Shown in pieces: positions 1 through 15,100 of a DNA stretch of 64,000 nt. Position numbers and translations under genes: made by a program. Each line of letters begins with the position of its first letter. Within the stretch, counting starts at the first letter, position 1. Source of the DNA: Larus michahellis (lineage: Eukaryota > Chordata > Aves > Charadriiformes > Laridae); assembly GCF_964199755.1 (NCBI RefSeq), contig NC_133896.1, forward strand, positions 63,281,142 through 63,345,141. Reading direction: 5' to 3'. The notes under the pieces are model-generated. The model ran no database searches, had not been told where the DNA came from, and saw only the letters and a program-made list of their open reading frames with translations.

Positions 1-62
1 CTCCTCTGATGCTATTTCAGCTCAGTCCTCCTCATCTGCATGCATTTTGTTTGTACTTGCAG

Positions 63-148
63 GTCCAAGGGGATCACAGGCAAAGAACTGACCCCTTTTA
101 TGTTACAGAAGATCAATGAATTAACTGATGGGAGATCACTGGAATCCA
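63..148 (+). CDS. Pseudouridine enzyme, exon a (PsuG C-terminal part)
   Basis: Acceptor ttgcag ends at 62. The exon encodes KGITGKELTPF and INELTDGRSLES, typical of the PsuG C-terminus. The donor is the weak CCA|GTATCC. The last base is codon position 1 and joins AC of the next exon to give Asn, restoring the family pattern SLxxNxAL. Confidence 0.9.
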
Positions 149-3100
149 GTATCCTTTTACTGAATGGGGGAAAATAAAGTACTCCAGTGTACCTCATATG
201 TCTTCTGATAATGCTTGGTGGAAAACACTGTCACTTTTTTGACAGTCTAGAAAGGGGCAAACACTTCAGTATCTGCAAACAGATGAGAGCTTAGCTACTG
301 CATCCTGCTTTTCCAGGAGCACCCTTACTGTCCTCATCCACTTTTGCATTAAAAATTGGAGGCCAGCACAGACAGCAGGTAGTCCAGAGCCTAAAGAGAT
401 CCCTCACATCTGATCCCTGAACTTGCCTACTCCGTGGTGGAGTCTCAGGACATTGTTGTCCATGGTGGGGTACTTACCACTGGAAGGTACCTGGGCTTCC
501 CAGAGCACTGCATTGTGTATCACACTGCCTTATCCAACTCTTTATGTGGGTGCAGAGTAATAGAAACTTGGAAGGAAAACACCCCTGGGTGAGCAGGAAT
601 CCTCTTCCACAGGCAAGAGAAAGGCAGATCTACTTGCTGGGATGTAAGTGTAGGATCTGTGAGAGCCAGGTTCACATCCAGGCTCTGCTGCCAGCCCTCT
701 AAGAGACCTGGTCAGTCAGGACAGATTGGTAAAGGCATTTTTGGATATTAGAGCTGTATGCAGCCACAAAGCAGGGCTTTCAAAGCCTCTGATACTCTGC
801 TCCCAGAGAAATTGCTGAAAAATTGCTTATAGAGACTTGGCAAAAATCTCAGTAGGCATTTCCTTCTGGAAAAGCTGGCAAAGATCCTCTGAGTTTTTTA
901 GACTCTCTGGCTCTAGTTTAAGCACTTCACCTTCTCTTTTCTCTCTGTAGCCTTTGCTTCTGTTCCCTATCTGTCAAACAGAGATGACAGGTTTCCTCTC
1001 CATGGACAGAGGGGGAGGAATGTGAAAAAATTTAAAAATTCAGGGTGTTCATGCAGTATTGTAACCCAGTACATGTGCCCCAAAAGGATTATAGTATAGA
1101 GGCATCAAATCTATCAAGTCTTACAGCATGTATTTTCTGCTTTCTCCTTCTAGGCAGTTCCTACGTAGGCTTCTGATGGGTCGGTCTTTCTGGTATTTTT
1201 TCTTTTCCTCAAAGAAATGCCAAACAGACCTTGCTCTGATCCAGAACAATGCCAGAGTGGGCAGCTGCATTGCAGTGGCCCTAAGCAAGCTACAGAAAGC
1301 CAGAAGAAAGGGAAACCTGCCTCGGCAAGAAGACACAACCCCACCTCAGCCAGTGAGTCCCCTGCTGTCCTCCACATAATGCTTCTCTGCTGACAGCACA
1401 GGATAAATTTATATCTATTCCCAAAAGTAAAAGGTGACTCAGCCAGAGACCGATCATTCTGCTTCACGCGGGCAGACATTCTCTCTTTAGTATTTTTTAT
1501 TCTTCTCAGACAAATACCCTCTCCTCCTCCCCCACCCCCATTTGCAGGGAATAAACACTGGCAGTGGCCTAATTCCGTGAAGTCTTAGACCATCAAATCC
1601 ATTAAAAATTTAATCACCTTTTCACCTTTTACTGTGCCCTTACGTACAACTTCAACTGTATTGATCTCAGTGCCAGGGAACTCGTGACTACAGGAGTAGT
1701 CCTGGAAGAGGGTGGAGGGAGATATTTTGAGCTGCTGAGCCATAAGCGTTTTATAAATATCTCTCTTTGCTGGCCTCCTGCTCATGATTGCCAAAATTAC
1801 AAGAGGTACAGCGTATCCCAAACGAGATCCATTATAACCCTAATACTTTATTCACTATCTTGGATTTCGTGTGTGCCGCATAATTTACAGGAAATCTATT
1901 TTAGGTAGTCTTTAGAGAGATGAAAATTTTTCAAAAACCCATTTGCAATAGGATTTGTCAACATAAAAGAGGGAAGTGAATCCAGAGGCAACAACCCAGC
2001 ATTTGATGGAATGAGAAAAAACAGCTGTATGTCCCCAAAGAATCTGGAAACTTCCTGTTTGTGGAGCTGTACTGCTTTTTCTGGCTTTGTAGGACAATAA
2101 GATGACAGCGATCTGTAAAGTGTCACTGGGTATGGCAATTTCTCCACGGAGCTTGCAAGAAATGACTGCATTTTTCTGCCCACTTTTTCCCCATTTTCTT
2201 TGCTTTTTTACACAGCAGTGCTTGACTGTTTCTGGGGTTTGGTAAGTCAGAAATTGTCCCAGGAGAGATGGCTTCAAGGGCACTGATGTGACCGGACTCA
2301 TGCAACTTCTTATATTACTCTATCACCACACAGAGAAACTGCCAGCACCCATTTGTCTGCACAATAACATCCCGCCTGCCATGCTTGGGCTGGCTATGAG
2401 CAGGCGTAATTCAGAAAGTAACATATAGAAGAGATTTGGATTCTTTCTAATTGGGACTGTACAGACACATGTCTAGCCATCCAAAATAAGCACAGGCCTT
2501 CACAGTCTAAATAAGATAGCTCCAAGAGGGTGGGAAAAGTGACTAGGAAAAGGAAAGATGACTTGGAAGTATTTTCCTCAAGTCCTTCCAACCACTTTTT
2601 ACCTCTTTCTTCCCTCTTAAAGGTGGTGATTGGAGGTATCAACGTTGACTTTATAGCCAAGGCGCAGAACCCTGTCATCCTGGTACTGTATCTACAGCAG
2701 TTTTCTTAGCACCACTGCCATTTCCAGCTACTTTTACAGGAGTGCCAAGCCAAAGAGGGGTGGGGGGAAGGTGGTATCCATGCACGATATCCACATGTCT
2801 GTATGCACACACGTGCACAAACTTGGGAGGCATCATGCTGCATATTTGGCGTGTTGTCTAGGTGGGCAATGGCGTGATACATATTGACCTACTCCATTCT
2901 TGTGCTGAAAGTCACTATCCCTACCACTCAAGACAGGGACAGAGCAACGTCTCATCCTTACAATCTCCACATACGACTCTGGCCTCTACAGTCTATGTTA
3001 ATGTGCCTTGGGGCTATTCTCTGATGCCACAAGCCCAAAGAGCTATTTTAGCAGAAGAGCTGCCAGGGCACTCTTGAAGCACATATGTGAAGAGCTAGAA

Positions 3101-6100
3101 GCAATACGTAAAGACCCTGCCTGTGCTATAACAACCTCTAATTCAAGTACAAGCCCTGTAGGGAGGAAATCCCCAGGTAAGAGCCAGCTCTGGCTGCCTG
3201 GGACTGTCTTAGCTATGGAAAGCATGACTAGGAGCAAGACTCTCTGTGCAGGGTACTCACAGTGGTAAGAAACCTTTGAGAAAAGTAGTACTGACAGTTG
3301 CAGCTAAACAAGAGTACCAACTTCCTCAGGCACAAAGGATTTGAGTCACAAAAGAAAGGAAAAAAAAATTGAAAAAGATGGCTTTAGAAAAATAGAACAT
3401 TTTAAATGTTACCAGACCCTCTCCCTCTCAGTTCGGTTTGGCCAAGAAACAACGAAGAACCTAAAGTGGAAGAGACCTGGGACATTCCCATGCAAATGGC
3501 AGCCATTTGCATGGCCTATACAATTTTTATCAAGCTATATGAAGTACTACAGATTGAGGTGGTGAAACTTGCTTAAAAGTTGCTTGATGTCTCAAATTAC
3601 TCTATGCTGATTGCCAAGGCAGGAAACTGCTGCCATCAGACGGGGCAGTCTGTGAAAACCTCTTGGTAGATAGGGAAAGATACACACTCGGGAAGCTGTC
3701 CTTCAGGAAGTTGGCTATTCAGTGATACAGAGGCCAAACGGTATTATAATGGTCAAGGGTAACACATGCTGTGGCATCAGCTGTGAAGGCTTGGAAAGCC
3801 AAAAGTTCAACTGCTTCAGCTGTGATCTAACTGATAACTTACATACCCCACACTCGGCTCTCAGGATAAGGAGCTAAGCTGTGTCCAAGGGTGGGCACCC
3901 ACCCGTTGGCATGTCAGACATGAGTGCAGATCCCTGGACCACCCATGGCATGGTGAGAGGCCAAGGGCAGCTATAGACCCTGCTGGGAACAGCTGACAGG
4001 GGAAGAGGAAAAAGGGGATTTTACTGTTGCATGAAAAAGTGAGGCATTAGCTGCCCTTCTGTACACCAGCAAGACCTAGAGCTGATGTCCAATCGTGCCA
4101 AGCTGCAGGAGTATTTGGGAACTGACAGCCAAAACGTTCCTGCTGACAGCTGCTGGGGTTAGGCACCGAGGAAAAGGCACACTCAACAGCATTGCTTTGT
4201 TTTGGCTTTTAAAGACAGATTTTTTCAAAGAGCTCAGCACCCAGCAAGTCCCACCCTTATGCGTGTTGGATTTGTCGCAGAGGGTACCACTCGCACCTCG
4301 TGCTGTCCCAGTTAGCAAGAAAGCAGCTGTATTCTGTCCTGGTTGTAATTCCCACATGGCTTTCAAGGCTATCCAGAAGCAAAAAGTGCTTTATAAGTAA
4401 CTGTCTGACCTGCAGAGAAGGATGCACGGTCTTGTTCAGAGAAAGGTGCTAGAAGAAGCATTGTGGTTATAACTCTCTCAGGATATCCAGAAGTTGAGCA
4501 GAGTCATTTTTACATTAGGAATTCAAACCTCTTAGGACAGGGAAGAAGGTCACAGAGACACTCTCAATTCTCTGAAATATTGACAGAAAGCATCAGCCTA
4601 CTCTTACTTCAAATCACCTCAGCAAGCCCATTTTCATTTAAGTTCTTTCACCTTGACCCGCCCCACCTGAACACAACATAGAAGGGACACCCGAGTACCA
4701 CTCAGGTTTAGAGTTACTGGCTGAGCTGGCAAGGTGTGATGAGAGCTGATCATTTCTTCTTCAAAAGCAGGCTGCTAGTTTCTCTCTCACTGCACCCACC
4801 TGCTACTTTGAAGAGAGATTTACATCTTCATTTCTTTTAGGCCGTGTGGGGTTGTACAACAGCAGAGGACACCCGCAGCTGGGTCCCTGGGTGGGAGGCT
4901 GGTACATCTGCTGTTAGGGCAAGGCTTGCTATAAAAAACCCAAAACTCTGCCTTTGGGATGTGCAGGGAGCTAAACGATCAGCATGTCAGACAACGAAAG
5001 GAACTCATAAGTATTTTCAACATTCCTGCAGGCATCGGTTTTGAAAAACAGACAGTGGAACTGCATAAAATAGGGTTTGTGCTCATTACTGACGGCAGTT
5101 AGTACCTCTTTTAATATTGAAATAGGGGCCAGCGTTCAAAGCCATGTTGTTTGACTCACCTAAACAAGCCTCCTTGCTTTTTACTTTGGAGTAGGTGTGG
5201 GGTTTTGTTGTTTTTTGTTTTTCCCTTGGCTGCCTCTATTATGGATAGTGAGTTTCAGAATTAAAATGGCCAAGCTCAGTGCTTTGGAAATCTGCAACGC
5301 TCAGCAGGAGACAGTTACAGATGGAAATATCCTCATTCCTGGCAGTGCCAGTGGCAATTCCCAGGGAGCATGAGCAAAAGTAACGGAGGGGCATCTGGTT
5401 TAATGAGGAGTGACAAGTAGTGGAAAGATGGACAGAGGCCATAGGTTGCTTATATACAGTCAGTTCTCTCGGGTGGTCTGAGCAGTTCAGGGCTTGGAAA
5501 ACTGCCAGTCAGAAAAGCAAAGGTGTCAAGAATTGGCACTAAGTCCTACAGGCTGCAGAACTGGGGAGAGTCAGGGCAAACAAACACAGCCTGTAGGTCA
5601 GAAGAGTAATAAAAGAGCATAGTTAGATGGGAGGAGCCTCTTACAGTTGCAAGGCCGGATGTGGAGGAAAGCATTGTGTGCAAAGGACAGAGGTACAGCT
5701 TCGGGTGGGGGAAGAAGAAGGGTCCTTGGGGAGCTTCACTATGAGTTTTGAGAATGCCCAAGAACAGTGATGGGTTGGAGGCAGAATATTTCACGCTGTG
5801 AGACAGCAATACATTTACTTGTTTGGAATAGATAGTGGTGCTTGCAAGCAAGAAAAACATATATGTGCAGGGGTATTCTGGTGCACCTGGGCTAACAAGG
5901 GGCAGAGAGAATGTGGGCCAGGAGCTGCTGTATGCGGGCACGCACACGCTTCAGCGCTTGCCACCCAAATGCTCAACATACTCGTGAAAGCTCTGAATTA
6001 TCCAGAACTGTGAAGATCATTATGACCACCAGCGGCAAGCTGTCCTCAGAAACGGAAAATATGTTTCAGGATTTTATGAAACAAGAGCTTTAAAACCATT

Positions 6101-9100
6101 TGATAGTCAGATGAAGCCCACATTGATCTGAGCACTTACTGGTGTAATTCTTCTGGCAGGAAAATTAGAAGGAGGAGGAGATGGGTGAAGGACTGCCTGT
6201 GTTCTGACAATTTGGCTGTTTGTGACAGACTGACAGATGGACAGAGGAGTGGAAGGCAAAGGCAAGAGAAAAGAGAAGTTGATAACCACATAGGTGGAGA
6301 AGAAGGGTGTTTTTGATGAGGGAGATGTTTGGGAAGAGAAGGGTGAGTGAAAAAACTATTCAGACACTGAAACAGATCCTTCCACAAGTAAAGTACAGAG
6401 GCAGCATAAGCAAAGGTAACAAATCTCATTTTACCTTCAAAGAGAAAAAAAACCCAAACAACCACCAACAACAAAAGTGCCAGACTGCTTAAGTGGGGGG
6501 AGCTAAGGGGCCTGGAAGGCAGCTGCAGAACCCATCAGGTCTGGGTCAGCAGCTCTGGAGTCCCAGCACTGGTGTGAACAGGTAAATTCAGAGCTTGTAT
6601 CCACTGAAACGCTCATTAGCATTGTTCTAAGTCTTAGTAAATAAGACCAAAATAGCAATGCTTTGGAAGACCAAACTGATCTCCCCTCCTAGGGAGTGAG
6701 CCTTTGTCATCAAAGCTGAAGCGTGTAGATGGGCTGTGGAAGTTTGCATTGCCCTCAATCTGGTAGCTAGATGGCTTCTGCCCCCTCTAATTGCTGACCT
6801 ACGTTTCAGCAGCATCAACTTCACCTCACATGTTAACGGAGACATAGCATCTATGCCAAGCAGCCCTCCCAGTTTTGCCAATTAACAATTTTTTCTTCCA
6901 GGGTGGTGGGCAAACAAACACTGGAAGAGTGAGACGAACCTTTGGTGGCGTTGGAAGAAACTTGGCAGGTGCCTAGTGCTTGGGTTTGCCTGTGGGTGCA
7001 TGCCAGCTGTGATTTGTCCTTTGGTATTCCTTCAACAGCAGGAGCTCTTGAGTGCTGTTAACATCTGGGACACGTAAGGCAATATACCAGTGGGCAGACT
7101 GCCTGGAAAAGGCAGGGGCCATTCCAAGAAATTAGAGGGAAGGGAGTTGGGGGTTAGGAAAAGAAAGGTCCACGAATACAAAGTTAACGAGTACGTAGTA
7201 CAGTGACCCCAAACCAAAGTTAAATAAGCATCAGTGATCTCCAGCGACTGCTGAACAGCCTGGCCCTCAGTGATGAATTAATGCCAGGTTACAGTTGCAA
7301 TAGAAGTATGTCGTGAACAAGAATTTGAAAGGAATAGGCTTATTCAAAGATGATGATCCATGCACCACAGACAAGAGGAACTGCGGTGCAGGAATTACTG
7401 TAGAAGAGAAAGGGCTACAGTTGTTGGCAACAAGAGAGGATCACACTTGTACCTGGTGCTCCCCAAGCAGCAGCAGACCAGCATTCAGGTATTGAAATTA
7501 CCAGGGGCAGATTACAAAACAATTTTAGGATTATTCCATCTTTTTGACCTTTCCCAAATCTTCCTAACACAAATCTACTACCATTTCAGATCACAAATGG
7601 GGAAGCTTGAGTAGAAAAAAATAATGCCACCTCCTGATATATAATGTGTGGTAACTTGAAGGGAGAGGAGGAAGGGTTTCCCATGAATCCGCTCAGATTC
7701 AGTAGTTCTAGTAAGACAGCGTGATGGGAACAGCAGTGGGAAGGCTAGCAGCAGGAAAAGCCGCGCACAGGAGCAATGTGTGAAAGCCCACATGCCTGTG
7801 ATGGTAAAGGAGATGATGCCAGGGTTTCTTCCCTGATGCAGAAGTTTCTTCCACCTTCTTATCTTTCCCTTCATTCCCAGATGTTCCAAAAAGTCCAGAG
7901 AATTCAGGGTGCTGGTGCAGCAGGCAGATGTAGACCACCCCACTTAACCCCAGCTAGCCATTTGCAGCAGCTGTGGCTGAGTTTCATCTTGAGCATCCTC
8001 CCAAACAAGGATTGATGTGCATTAAGTTCTCCAGGAGAGGGCTTTCCTACAGACACTCATTCTGCACAGGCTGTCACTGTGTTCACAGTGCTCTGATGGA
8101 TTTATTAATATCTTTGTTTGCATTTGCTTTTTAGACTGCTTAAGCCGTCTTGGACAGACTCCTCTCTTTTTATCAGCTGTGGGGAAGGATGAACATTCAG
8201 AGTCCATCCTGCACTACTGCCACCACATGGTACGTTGCACAGTAGTGTCACCTCAGAAGCATCCAAGTGATGGCGTTGCATAGAGGGAAAAGCCTTCTCA
8301 ACCCTGGCAGACATAAGAGAGTAGGAATAATTCAATGCTCCTTTACTTACAGACAATTAGAAGGCAAGGAGCCACCCCCCAAAACACAGGCTAGATGTAT
8401 GTACCACTTGGAGTATGAACCATGGGGTCTGAATTCAGCTTTGGGGAGCGGTGCTTGAAGGAGCAAGAGAGGTAAATCAGGAGGAACCATGAAAAACGCT
8501 AGGAAGGCCTAAGCACAGCCATAAATATGCAAAGCCTGACCTTGAGGCTAGACAAAGTATTGCCAAAACCAGCCTGGTTTGGGTAAAGCACAAGACAGAG
8601 AAAACCTAGAAATGGGAGCCCAGGCGGGACACCTCCCAAGTTCAGAGGAGTAGGGTCCTCCCCATAGCCACGTACACCCCTAACTCTGCACCAAAGGAAT
8701 ACCTGACTTCAGCAGCAGCTTGTCCCCCAAGGTCAGGGAGCCAGGAGCAGCAGGAGCTCGCCAGGGGCTGCAAGGCAGAGCCTCACCACCTCCAGCAGGG
8801 AGCAGGGAAAGCCAGGAGAAGAGTCTCTATAGTGAAGAGGCAGGGCTGAGGGCAAGCCAGGGGTGTGAGTGGAGACCCCAGGTGAGGCTGAGTCTGGGCC
8901 ATTAAGGCCCATTAGTGCCCTCAGGGCCCTGGTATCCAAACAGAGAACATGGGCACCTTAGTTCTGGCTACCTGAGCAATTCAGTAAATGAAGCAATAAG
9001 AACATGAACTCTTTATAAAGGCTTTGTAGCAGCAGGTCTATAATCCCTCCTCTACCCAGCACAGCGCACTTTGTGCCATCAAAGTCAGCAGTCTCCCAAG

Positions 9101-12100
9101 AGAAGGTCGACTAGCTGGCCAGCTGTCAAGCAATTCTTGGCTGTAATAAAACACATTACTGCTAGTGTTGGAGAGGACCCTTTCCTTAAAATCTCCAACT
9201 TCCCTGTGAACTACTGGCAGGGATGCATTTCTTCATCCTCACATATATTCCAAGAAATGCCCTGAATTCTCTAAGTCGATCATTCACAAGACCCACAGAG
9301 GAGGGATGCCTCATACCTCTGTCGGCAGCACTGCTGTAAAAATGGTTCCAAGGCTACCCTCAAAATCAAGCTGTGTGGTCAGTGGGGTGGATAACATAAC
9401 TGCTAGCTGGGGTGTGTCACCAAGACATGGCCAGCACGTTGGCAGGCCATCGAAGTGTCACACAAGCTATGGGAATGGATGGCGGGAGCAGGCGGGGCTG
9501 CAGGCCACTTCCGTTACAACAGAGACACAACGTATGGAACTGCACGGCAGAGACCTCTCACTCTCATTTACTAAATGATTTCTTTAACCTGTGGCATTTG
9601 TTGTAAATATTAAAAAATAGCCACCTGCCAGCACTGTCTGGACCAAGGTACCTCTGAAATGTTGTTTATCTTAAGGGAGAAGGGAGGTTGAAAGGGAGAA
9701 CGGCAAGCTGGGCTACCGATCAAGTGGGCACACAGGAAAAATGAGCCCAGTGTGCCAGGGAAGAGAAACATGCTCCAGATGTAACTGTCCTCCCTGTTTT
9801 AGGACATGAAGGCCGTTCTTCAGCTGGAGGGGAAGAGCACAGCCACTTACTGTGCTGTGATCACTAGCACTGGGGAGCTGAGCGTCGGCTTGGGAGATAT
9901 GGACATCCACCACCAGATAACAGAGCAATACGTAAGCATACCACCTGATTTGTAAGCTTTTTCTTGTGAGAAGGAGCGTGGATGTGTGTCAGAAGCCAGC
10001 TTGGTGAAGCTGTACCAGGAGGGAGTGAGTGTGCAGAGGCAACGTGGGAAATCCTACAGTTAATCCCCTCATGTTGGCCACTCAGATAGCAGCATGGCAA
10101 GCTACCAGAGCCCCCTGGTGCTGCTGACCCAGGTGGAGCTTCTGTCTGTTTCTGCTCCATACAGTATCACCACTACTATCATCCCATGACATCCAGGCCA
10201 GAACTAACCTATAATTTTTGGCACCTCAAAGCCAGCAATAAATCCAGTCCACCTAAAGAAATGGTATTTCCTCCTTTAGGGAAAAATAAAAAAAAGTGAA
10301 CAGAACACTGGTTAAAGCAAGTTTTCCTGTTCCATCCCCTCCCCACCATCTCTGTTGTTTCTACATGCTGAGTTCTATCAACAGGCACTGCTGCTCAGCA
10401 CATCCAACCTTCAAAACCTCGGGGCTAATGGAAGCAGTGATTAAGGACTGATTCAGTGAAAGCCCCATCACTGCACCCTCCTTCCCTACTCATTCTTTTG
10501 TTGACAGAACAAAAGCTTCATGACTGACAGCGACATGGAAGTTAAGTGCAATTTACTTACCAGTGGCATCCCTATGAGGTGGAGATTTCCTAGGGAAAAA
10601 TATGGTCATTGCTCCCACTTCCATCCCCACCCTGCCTCTCCCAAGCCTTGGCACAGAAAACCATTACATGACAGATTAATTCTCCTGAGCTTTAGAAAAC
10701 AGTTGTGGCCAGTGGAAACTCTGAACCGGTCTTCTGCTGCAAGTGCATTCTGGCAGCCCCTCTTTCCAACCAGGATTAGCAGAGACGTGGGAGGGATGCT
10801 GCACAAGCGCCTATAGCACTGGCCTGGCGTTCAGGCAGTAGTGGAGCAGCCTTAGAGAGCCAAAGGAGGGAATGGCAGCTCCCCACTCTGCTGTTCCACT
10901 GTCCCCCGTCCCAACACAATTCAGTAGGACCCAGGAGTAAAACGCTGTGATGAACGACCTGTCTCAGGAGGCGTTGCACACAAGGGACATCTAAATGATG
11001 TGCGCAGCGTAGTCAAGCCAGGCATAGCAGAGGGAATCCTACATTAAATAGAAGCATTCCCTTTCCCTGTAGGTCTCTGACTGACCCATGGGTACCAAAG
11101 TAGTCCAGTGAGGACCAGCAGCTATCTTTCTCTGATGGAGGGGCCCTGCCATTTGAGTCCAGCTCTTGATGTCAGGGAGCAGGGGAAGGAGAAGAAGGGA
11201 AGGAGATGAGACAAATGGAAAAATCCATTGCCCTTAGGGAATCACTCTTTTAGGTTTGTGCCTGCACCTAAGGACTGTAATACGAATGACAGTCCCGCAT
11301 CCTGAGTCTGAACACCAATAATTTTGTCCCTCTGCAATGACTCAAGCTGTCTCTACTCTGTGTCCTGGATTTTCACTAGGTGTCCCAGTTCAAGGAGGAC
11401 CTGTGCCAGGCCCCTCTAGTTTGCATTGATGGAAATGTGCCTCTTTCCACTATTCAGTACGTCTGCCAACTAGCTAGAGAGCATCAGCTAGCAGGTAAGG
11501 AGAACTCGCCCAGCCCTGGCTCCGCAGCTCTTAACAGAGTGTGTGCCAAGACACGCCGCACACCCCGAGCGCTCTCCACTGCGGCTTGCTGGAGATGCCC
11601 AGTTGTTGCCTGACATGTTATTCAGCACTCCTTTCTATACTCTGCTGCCTCTGCTGCTCTATTTGAAATAGATGAAACATTTCTGCTTTCTCCGAGTTTT
11701 TCTCATTCTGCAGCTAAATCCCATTTCCTGTAATGCAGGTGCTATAGCCTTTGGGCACTGCCAGAAAGCCAGGGAAAGCTGCTCTCTTTGCCTTTAATCT
11801 CAAGGCAAGCACAAATGTGTGTGCTTCTGCCAGTTTGAGCAGCAATATAGTTTGCTTCCCAGAATAAGTGCTAAGACAACTTTTGAGAGGATTTCTCTGC
11901 CACTTCCCATAAAATACATAACCCCCTCCCTTGGTATGCAGGGGATCCTTCACAAGGCTTCCTAAACCTTTGGAGTTATGCCTTCATTTTTAAAAGCAAA
12001 ACCTGAAGAAGGAGGCAATGTTCTTAAAACCTGGCAGAGGCTCCAAAACCAGCTAAGAGGAGTAACAAACCTGAAGTCTGATTACATCACTCCGGAGCCA

Positions 12101-15100
12101 GAAGCAATGGCGTCATTGCTGAGCACTGGAGAGGAAACCCTGGGAGACCTTGTCCCCAGCATGAGGAAAATAGTATTTCAGTATCTAATAGATTACACAT
12201 ATAACCCCAGTTGGGCAGATCCGCTAAATCTTCTACGATGCATCCTGCTTGGATGTAGAGATGAACCGCTAATTAATTAATTAACTAACCAATTGCAATG
12301 TTGTTTTGAAGTGTGCTATGAGCCAACAGATGAGAACAAGGCCTCTAAGCCATTCCTCTCAGACAGCTGGAAAGCGCTCACATACATTTCCCCCAACCTG
12401 CAAGAGCTAAGAGCAATAAATCGGACCCTGGGGAACCCTCTGCCAGCAGGTATTGAATGCTCACAAGGGTCAGTCACACTTTTAGATAACTCAGAACCTA
12501 GAGAAGCGCATTTTCCTCCCCAGCCCCCATCTCAAGCAAATCGGGTTATAACACAGTGGGGATTCTTAAGCACTTTTGGTGTCTTCCACCATACCGCCAT
12601 CTCTGTGTGCGTTGTGTGGCCCAGGCTGGACAGATTATCTACCAAAGAACACAGTAGGCCTGGGATGGTTCCATGTCCAAAACTGGAGATCCCATTTGCC
12701 TCACTTCATCAGCTAAACAGGAACAATGTCTGGTTTGTAAACATGTCTCTGAAGCGTGACGCTCTGAGGGCACCTGTCCCAACAGTACCACCCTTTGCAG
12801 AAATGAAATATCCCACCACAGGCAGGTGGAAATCCAACAGCTTTAAGACAAGGAAGTCATGCTTCAGAACAGTTTTTTAATCTCTACAGACATAAGTTTA
12901 GTCCCACGAGGGGTGGTTTCCTCAGCATAGGATAGAGGTACAGTATGGAAGTCTAACATTGGAGAATTCCGTGTTTCCTATGATTTCAAGAAAAAAATTT
13001 ATATCAACTGCATTTCAGAAGTGCTCATAAATAGTAGTAGGGGTGCTCATAAATAGGCTGCCAGCCCATAAAAAGGCCAGTCGAGGACCTTTACAGTTAT
13101 ACCACAGTTTTTTCTTCCCCACTCTCTGAAGAGCTGCCATCCAGGTCGGAGGATGTTGTCCAGACTGCAGTGGCCTTGTCCCGCCCTTTGCTGGCCCACT
13201 TGCACTGTGTGGTGGTGACCCTTGGCGCTCACGGCATCCTCCTGTGTGGCAAGAGCCTGGGAGGGAGCATCTCGCTTCGTCCAGGAGCCCACGAACAGGT
13301 AAGGGCACAGGAGACAAACTCTGAGCTCTCAGAGGCTTTTTTCCTGGGACCATACAGCACCGTTGCTATTTCTGGTGGCATGGCAGCAGTCCTGGGAATC
13401 ATGGCATCACTGCTGGCAAATGTACGTGTCTGGGGGGTGGAATACACAGCTCTGAAAGAAAATCAAGTTCTCTGTCCATGTACTGCTGGCTCCTAGCAGC
13501 AGTGTTTATAGTCAGCTAGTTTTAAATGTGCTTGCCGTGAATATTCATAAGCGCAAGCTTCATTTTTAGGAAGCTTCATTTAAATCGCTGATCTCTTTCA
13601 AAGTGTGAAAAAAGATTATTGCCTTTTTTTTTTTTTTTTCCTTTTTCTTTTTCTGGCATCCGTGCAGGTCTGGATGGCATAAGCCACCTCAGGCTTTATC
13701 AGCTTGGGCAATTCCCACTGACTTTCCTTCTCTGCCCCCACAGACTGCTGCTGCCAGCCTCTGCGCCACCCACTACCCCGCCATCCACATCAGCAGGGAG
13801 GAGATAGTCAACGTCTCAGGAGCCGGTGACAGGTATATTGTTCACTACTTTGTCTTCTCCAGCTAAATGTGGAAGGGCTGCGAGTGGATTTCTTTGAAAT
13901 TCTACTGCAAAGGCAAATGACATTCTTGAGGAACAGACACTAAGGACACAAGAACAGGACTTGTTACTGTGATCCCTTGCAAAGCTTGCTAAAAATGTCC
14001 CCCTGAGCATCCTGGAAGCCAGTCTTGCCATTATTAGTTTTGCTTTTCTTTAAGATCCAAGCCTTTCACGGCAATCTAGTAGTTCTGAATTAGTCCAGGC
14101 TGAGCTGCTAAAAGCAAAGTAAACCACCTCACATCAAAGCTGTCTTACTAACTAACGACTCTACTGCCACGCTTCTCCAATGGAAGTGGGACTGCCACTC
14201 AGTAGCTAAAATCGCCCGATAAAAGCATTTCATCAGGTTCTGCATTTGCCTCTGGGAATAGCTCGTGCTTCAGAAGAGTCTGCTGTATAATTCGCCGAGC
14301 TGTTCACACAATGCTGTACATACGACTAGGAAATGACAGGTGTTATTCCTAGCCCCACTGATCAATTCTCAGTCTGTCAGAATCATATTTTATTATGCTC
14401 CTTGTTAACTTGTCAAACTACACGTAGTAGTCAGGGGTTTTTTTCTTCTTGCTTCGTACACTACAATAATTGATTCCACCCTTTCATTGCTTTGGACTAG
14501 ACCAAAAGGCTGTATGTGACAGATATTTCCTTTTATTTTTCTACTCCAACCTACCAATAACTCAACATAGCAACACTTCTGTTTTATTTTATGAGTGGGC
14601 AGAATGAAAAGTCTTTTTCTTTTTTGAAACTTACAGAGTCCTCAATATTTGAGTTAGGATCAATCAACAGCTTCTCGCCAAGCTAGTTAACCCACTTAAC
14701 ACCAGGATGCGTTCCTTATGTCCCAAATCACCTCTGAGATGATTTGACTGCAGACGCAAGCTGGTCTTCTCCAAAGATGACCAAAGTGGTGTTTGGAGCA
14801 GTGAGTGGAACAGCAGAGGAATGGGGGCTGGGAGGAACCTTGTGGTGTCAGCCCATCCTAAGGAAAGCTCAGCTTTGTTCACTACTTCTTGCCGATGTGC
14901 CCAACCCCCCCGTCCATCCTGGACACAGCCTCCTCTCTGCACCATCTCCTCGGTACACAACTACCCCTTGCCGCAGGACAATTTTTTCTAGAGGCTAATG
15001 AAAAAAACTTCTATAGAGTTTCTTTTCCCTTTTTGAAAGCTTAATTTAAGGGAAGACCAAAGGTGAGATAAAGCGTGCCACTGCCAAACACCTCCACTGA

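Noticed and set aside
149-179. In-frame TAA at 175-177 after exon a as a premature stop of the pseudouridine gene
   Set aside because: It lies past a GT donor at 149; splicing to 1228 restores the conserved Asn and the family motif, so the stop is intronic.
1585-1821. 78-codon frame on - with a fairly protein-like composition
   Set aside because: Intronic, short, no family match and no splice or promoter context.
12293-12880. 195-codon open frame as a separate gene
   Set aside because: Its first part is exon h of the pseudouridine enzyme and a good donor ends the similarity at 12449; the rest is intron that happens to stay open.
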